64,000 nucleotides of DNA from Prodigiosinella aquatilis (GTDB lineage Bacteria > Pseudomonadota > Gammaproteobacteria > Enterobacterales > Enterobacteriaceae): contig CP128857.1 of the NCBI GenBank assembly GCA_030388725.1, forward strand, positions 868,001-932,000, written 5' to 3'. A program made the translations under genes and the position numbers. The notes under the pieces are model-generated. The model was not told the origin of the DNA, did not search any database, and saw only the letters and a list, made by a program, of their open reading frames with translations. Shown in pieces: positions 61,887-64,000 of this stretch. How positions within the stretch are numbered: the first letter of the stretch is position 1; each line of letters begins with the position of its first letter.

Positions 61887-62654
61887 ATGTCAGCTCTATT
61901 TGATTTAACAGGAAAAACAGCTTTGGTTACGGGTTCTGCTCGTGGTCTGGGTTTTGCCTATGCCGAAGGGCTGGCTGCTGCTGGTGCCAGTGTGATTTTA
62001 AATGACATACGAGAAGACTTACTGAATGCATCAGTACAGAAACTACGCGAGAAAGATTATCAGGCACATAGCATAGTTTTTGATGTCACAAATGAAGACG
62101 AGGTAGAAAGTGCGTTTGCCACGCTGGAGCAGCAAGGCCTGTACGTGGATATCCTGATCAATAACGCAGGTATTCAATATCGAAAACCCATGGTTGAGTT
62201 GGAACTGGAGCAGTGGAAACGCGTTATTGATACCAATCTGACCAGTGCCTTTATTGTTTCACGTGCTGCCGCAAAACGGATGATTTCCCGGGGGGATGGC
62301 GGAAAAATCATCAACATTGGCTCATTAACTAGTCAGGCTGCACGTCCTACTGTCGCACCTTATACTGCGGCAAAAGGTGGGATTAAACTACTCACCTGTT
62401 CCATGGCCGCAGAATGGGCGGAATTTAATATTCAGACCAATGCGATCGGCCCAGGCTACATCCTCACGGATATGAATACCGCTCTGATAGAGAATAAAGA
62501 GTTTGATGCTTGGGTAAAAGCCAGTAATCCCTCCAAACGTTGGGGACACCCGAAAGAACTGATTGGTACCGCTGTATTCCTCTCCTCTACCGCTTCTGAC
62601 TACATCAATGGTCAGATTATATACGTCGATGGCGGTTGGCTGGCCGTGTTGTAA
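61887..62654 (+). CDS. SDR oxidoreductase, gluconate 5-dehydrogenase (IdnO)-like
   Basis: 255 residues from the ATG at 61887; the frame is open to 61863, but the later start fits the family. The cofactor motif is TGSARGLG, structural NNAG follows, catalytic Ser-Tyr-Lys are in NIGSLTSQAARPTVAPYTAA and the following Lys. The end YINGQIIYVDGGW is typical of IdnO/KduD types. It interconverts a sugar acid and its keto form. Next to an MFS sugar-acid carrier in the same direction. Confidence 0.87.
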   Translation: MSALFDLTGKTALVTGSARGLGFAYAEGLAAAGASVILNDIREDLLNASVQKLREKDYQAHSIVFDVTNEDEVESAFATLEQQGLYVDILINNAGIQYRKPMVELELEQWKRVIDTNLTSAFIVSRAAAKRMISRGDGGKIINIGSLTSQAARPTVAPYTAAKGGIKLLTCSMAAEWAEFNIQTNAIGPGYILTDMNTALIENKEFDAWVKASNPSKRWGHPKELIGTAVFLSSTASDYINGQIIYVDGGWLAVL

Positions 62655-62686
62655 CCAAGCCACATCTTACCTGATCAAGGCTCTAC

Positions 62687-62708
62687 CCACGGCATTTTTC
62701 TGCCGTGG
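62687..62708 (+). other. Hairpin between SDR and MFS genes
   Basis: CCACGGCA faces TGCCGTGG with loop TTTTTC. No T run follows, so it may stabilise or attenuate the mRNA rather than end it. Confidence 0.5.
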
Positions 62709-62769
62709 ATTAAACCTGCTTATTTATCTGTTAATAAAAGAAAAACTAACAATTGACCAGGACAAAAAA

Positions 62770-64000
62770 ATGAAAGCAACAAAATCAAGATTTTTTATTC
62801 TGTCACTGTTATTTACTGTGACGGCAATAAATTACATGGATAGAGCCAACCTTTCCGTCGCCGGGAGCAATCTTCAGTCCGAATTTGATCTAAGCGCCAC
62901 TCAGCTTGGCCTGTTATTCTCGATGTTTACCTGGTTTTATGCCGCCAGCCAGATCCCGATTGGCTATGTGCTCGATCGTATTGGTTCGCGTATGTTATAT
63001 GGCTCCGCCATCATACTGTGGAGCATATTTACCTTTATGATGGGGTTTTCTTCTCATCACCTGTTTGTCACCGCGACAGCCTCATTCATGATGTTGTTAA
63101 CCTGCCGGGCATTGATCGGCGTGGCTGAAGCACCTTCTTTTCCTTCCAACACCAAGATCATCGCTACCTGGTTTCCGGATCATGAGCGTGCCCGTGCTAC
63201 GGCCATTTACTCCAGCGCACAATATATTGGTCTGGCGCTGTTAACGCCGGTGCTGTCATTCATCGTGGCGATTTATGGCTGGGAAATGTCTTTTTATCTC
63301 TCTGGCGGTATGGGGATACTGTTCGGCGTTTATTGGCTGATGAAATACCGTGATCCTCAGCATAGTGATAAAACCAATCAGCTTGAACTGGACTATATTC
63401 GTGAAGGGGGGGGCTATGGCTCGGAAAATCAGACCCATGTCAGTGATAAAGTTCGTTGGAGTGATATCACTTTTTTCCTGAAGAAACGTACCATATGGGG
63501 ACTGTTTATTGCCCAGTTCGCTTGTTCTTCCACCCTGTATTTCTTCTTGACCTGGTTTATCGTTTATCTGGAGAAAGGACTTAACCTGTCGATTGCCAAG
63601 GCTGGTCTGGGGGCATCCTTCCCGTACATGATGGCGATGGCTGGTGTCCTGTGCGGCGGTACCTTGAGTGACATGTTGTTGAAGAAAGGAAAGTCACGTA
63701 CTTTTTCCCGCAAACTGCCAGTAATGTCCGGTTTGTTCCTGACAATGATTATCTGTCTGGTCAATTTCTTTGAAAACCAACCTGTGATTGCTATTGCGAT
63801 CCTGTCTATCGCCTTCTTTGCAAATGCCTTTTCCAATCTTGGCTGGGTAGTATGGAGTGATATTATCCCGCGTAATTTTATTGGCACCATGGGGGGGTGC
63901 CTGAATATTTGCGGCAATCTTTCCGGTGTCATCAGTCCTATCGTTATTGGCGTAATTCTGCAGCGTACCAATAACTTTCATTATGCTATGTGGTACATCG
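62770..64000 (+). CDS. MFS sugar-acid transporter (anion:cation symporter family), 3' end outside window
   Basis: At least 410 residues, open to the end of the window. The start MKATKSRFFILSLLFTVTAI and NYMDRANLSVAGSNLQSEF are the hallmark of the ACS family (ExuT, GudP, DgoT), and GYVLDRIGSRMLYG is the MFS motif A. RALIGVAEAPSFPSNTKIIA matches helix 4-5. These carriers take up hexuronates, aldarates or galactonate with protons. It follows the SDR gene by 115 bases under the same operators. AGGA precedes the ATG. Confidence 0.9.
   Translation, partial: MKATKSRFFILSLLFTVTAINYMDRANLSVAGSNLQSEFDLSATQLGLLFSMFTWFYAASQIPIGYVLDRIGSRMLYGSAIILWSIFTFMMGFSSHHLFVTATASFMMLLTCRALIGVAEAPSFPSNTKIIATWFPDHERARATAIYSSAQYIGLALLTPVLSFIVAIYGWEMSFYLSGGMGILFGVYWLMKYRDPQHSDKTNQLELDYIREGGGYGSENQTHVSDKVRWSDITFFLKKRTIWGLFIAQFACSSTLYFFLTWFIVYLEKGLNLSIAKAGLGASFPYMMAMAGVLCGGTLSDMLLKKGKSRTFSRKLPVMSGLFLTMIICLVNFFENQPVIAIAILSIAFFANAFSNLGWVVWSDIIPRNFIGTMGGCLNICGNLSGVISPIVIGVILQRTNNFHYAMWYI

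Noticed and set aside
1..64000. CRISPR arrays and tRNA genes
   Set aside because: No regularly spaced repeats of CRISPR type were seen. The only tRNA-like structure found is the 3' arm of ssrA.

Overview
The window looks like chromosome of a plant-associated enterobacterium in the Pectobacteriaceae (Dickeya/Musicola/Pectobacterium group). This rests on the housekeeping block ssrA-smpB-ratAB-bamE-recN-nadK-grpE, the order tal-maeB-(DUF188)-hemF-ypeA-yfeY-yfeX, a full proteobacterial-type inositol regulon and many sugar/acid catabolic islands. The genus is an inference from gene content only.

Layout. 1-2211: 3' end of an iron-type alcohol dehydrogenase and an APC permease. 2334-16943: myo-inositol catabolism, with an RpiR-type regulator, iolA-iolD (ending at a strong terminator), then iolG, a ribose-type ABC importer, a second Gfo/Idh/MocA oxidoreductase, iolC fused to DUF2090, iolE and iolB. 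17118-18209: mltB. 18301-26313: two catabolic clusters of unknown substrate: LuxR regulator, APC permease, small unknown protein, SDR, MoaF-like protein and a broken SDR; then a cupin, a PuuB-like FAD oxidoreductase and an AraC regulator. 26584-30705: envelope-modification operon (PAP2 phosphatase, DedA, PmrA/QseB-like two-component system, methyltransferase) with two PmrA-type direct-repeat boxes. 31396-34026: chemoreceptor paired with an orphan periplasmic binding protein.

34027-41976 is a mosaic genomic island at the 3' end of ssrA. It has one intact P4-type integrase beside ssrA, two decayed integrase remnants, a truncated IS66-family element, an inverted-repeat-rich GC-rich segment, a Ner-like regulator and two tandem Cro/C1 regulators. 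Between the integrase remnants lies an AT-rich, overlapping three-gene operon encoding a DUF3696-like AAA ATPase, a PIN-like nuclease and an RNA ligase. This is the best candidate in the window for an undescribed (probably anti-phage) system: ATPase sensor, RNA-cutting effector and RNA-sealing enzyme in one transcript.

41977-59000 is conserved core: tmRNA, smpB, ratA/ratB, bamE, recN (LexA box), nadK, grpE (sigma-32 promoter), an IS256-family insertion just after grpE, mntH (Fur box), nudK, tal, maeB, DUF188, hemF, ypeA, yfeY (sigma-E promoter) and yfeX. 59285-64000 is a sugar-acid module: GntR regulator, ManD/RspA-type dehydratase, IdnO-like SDR and an MFS transporter that runs off the end. 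A shared operator motif appears at all three promoters.
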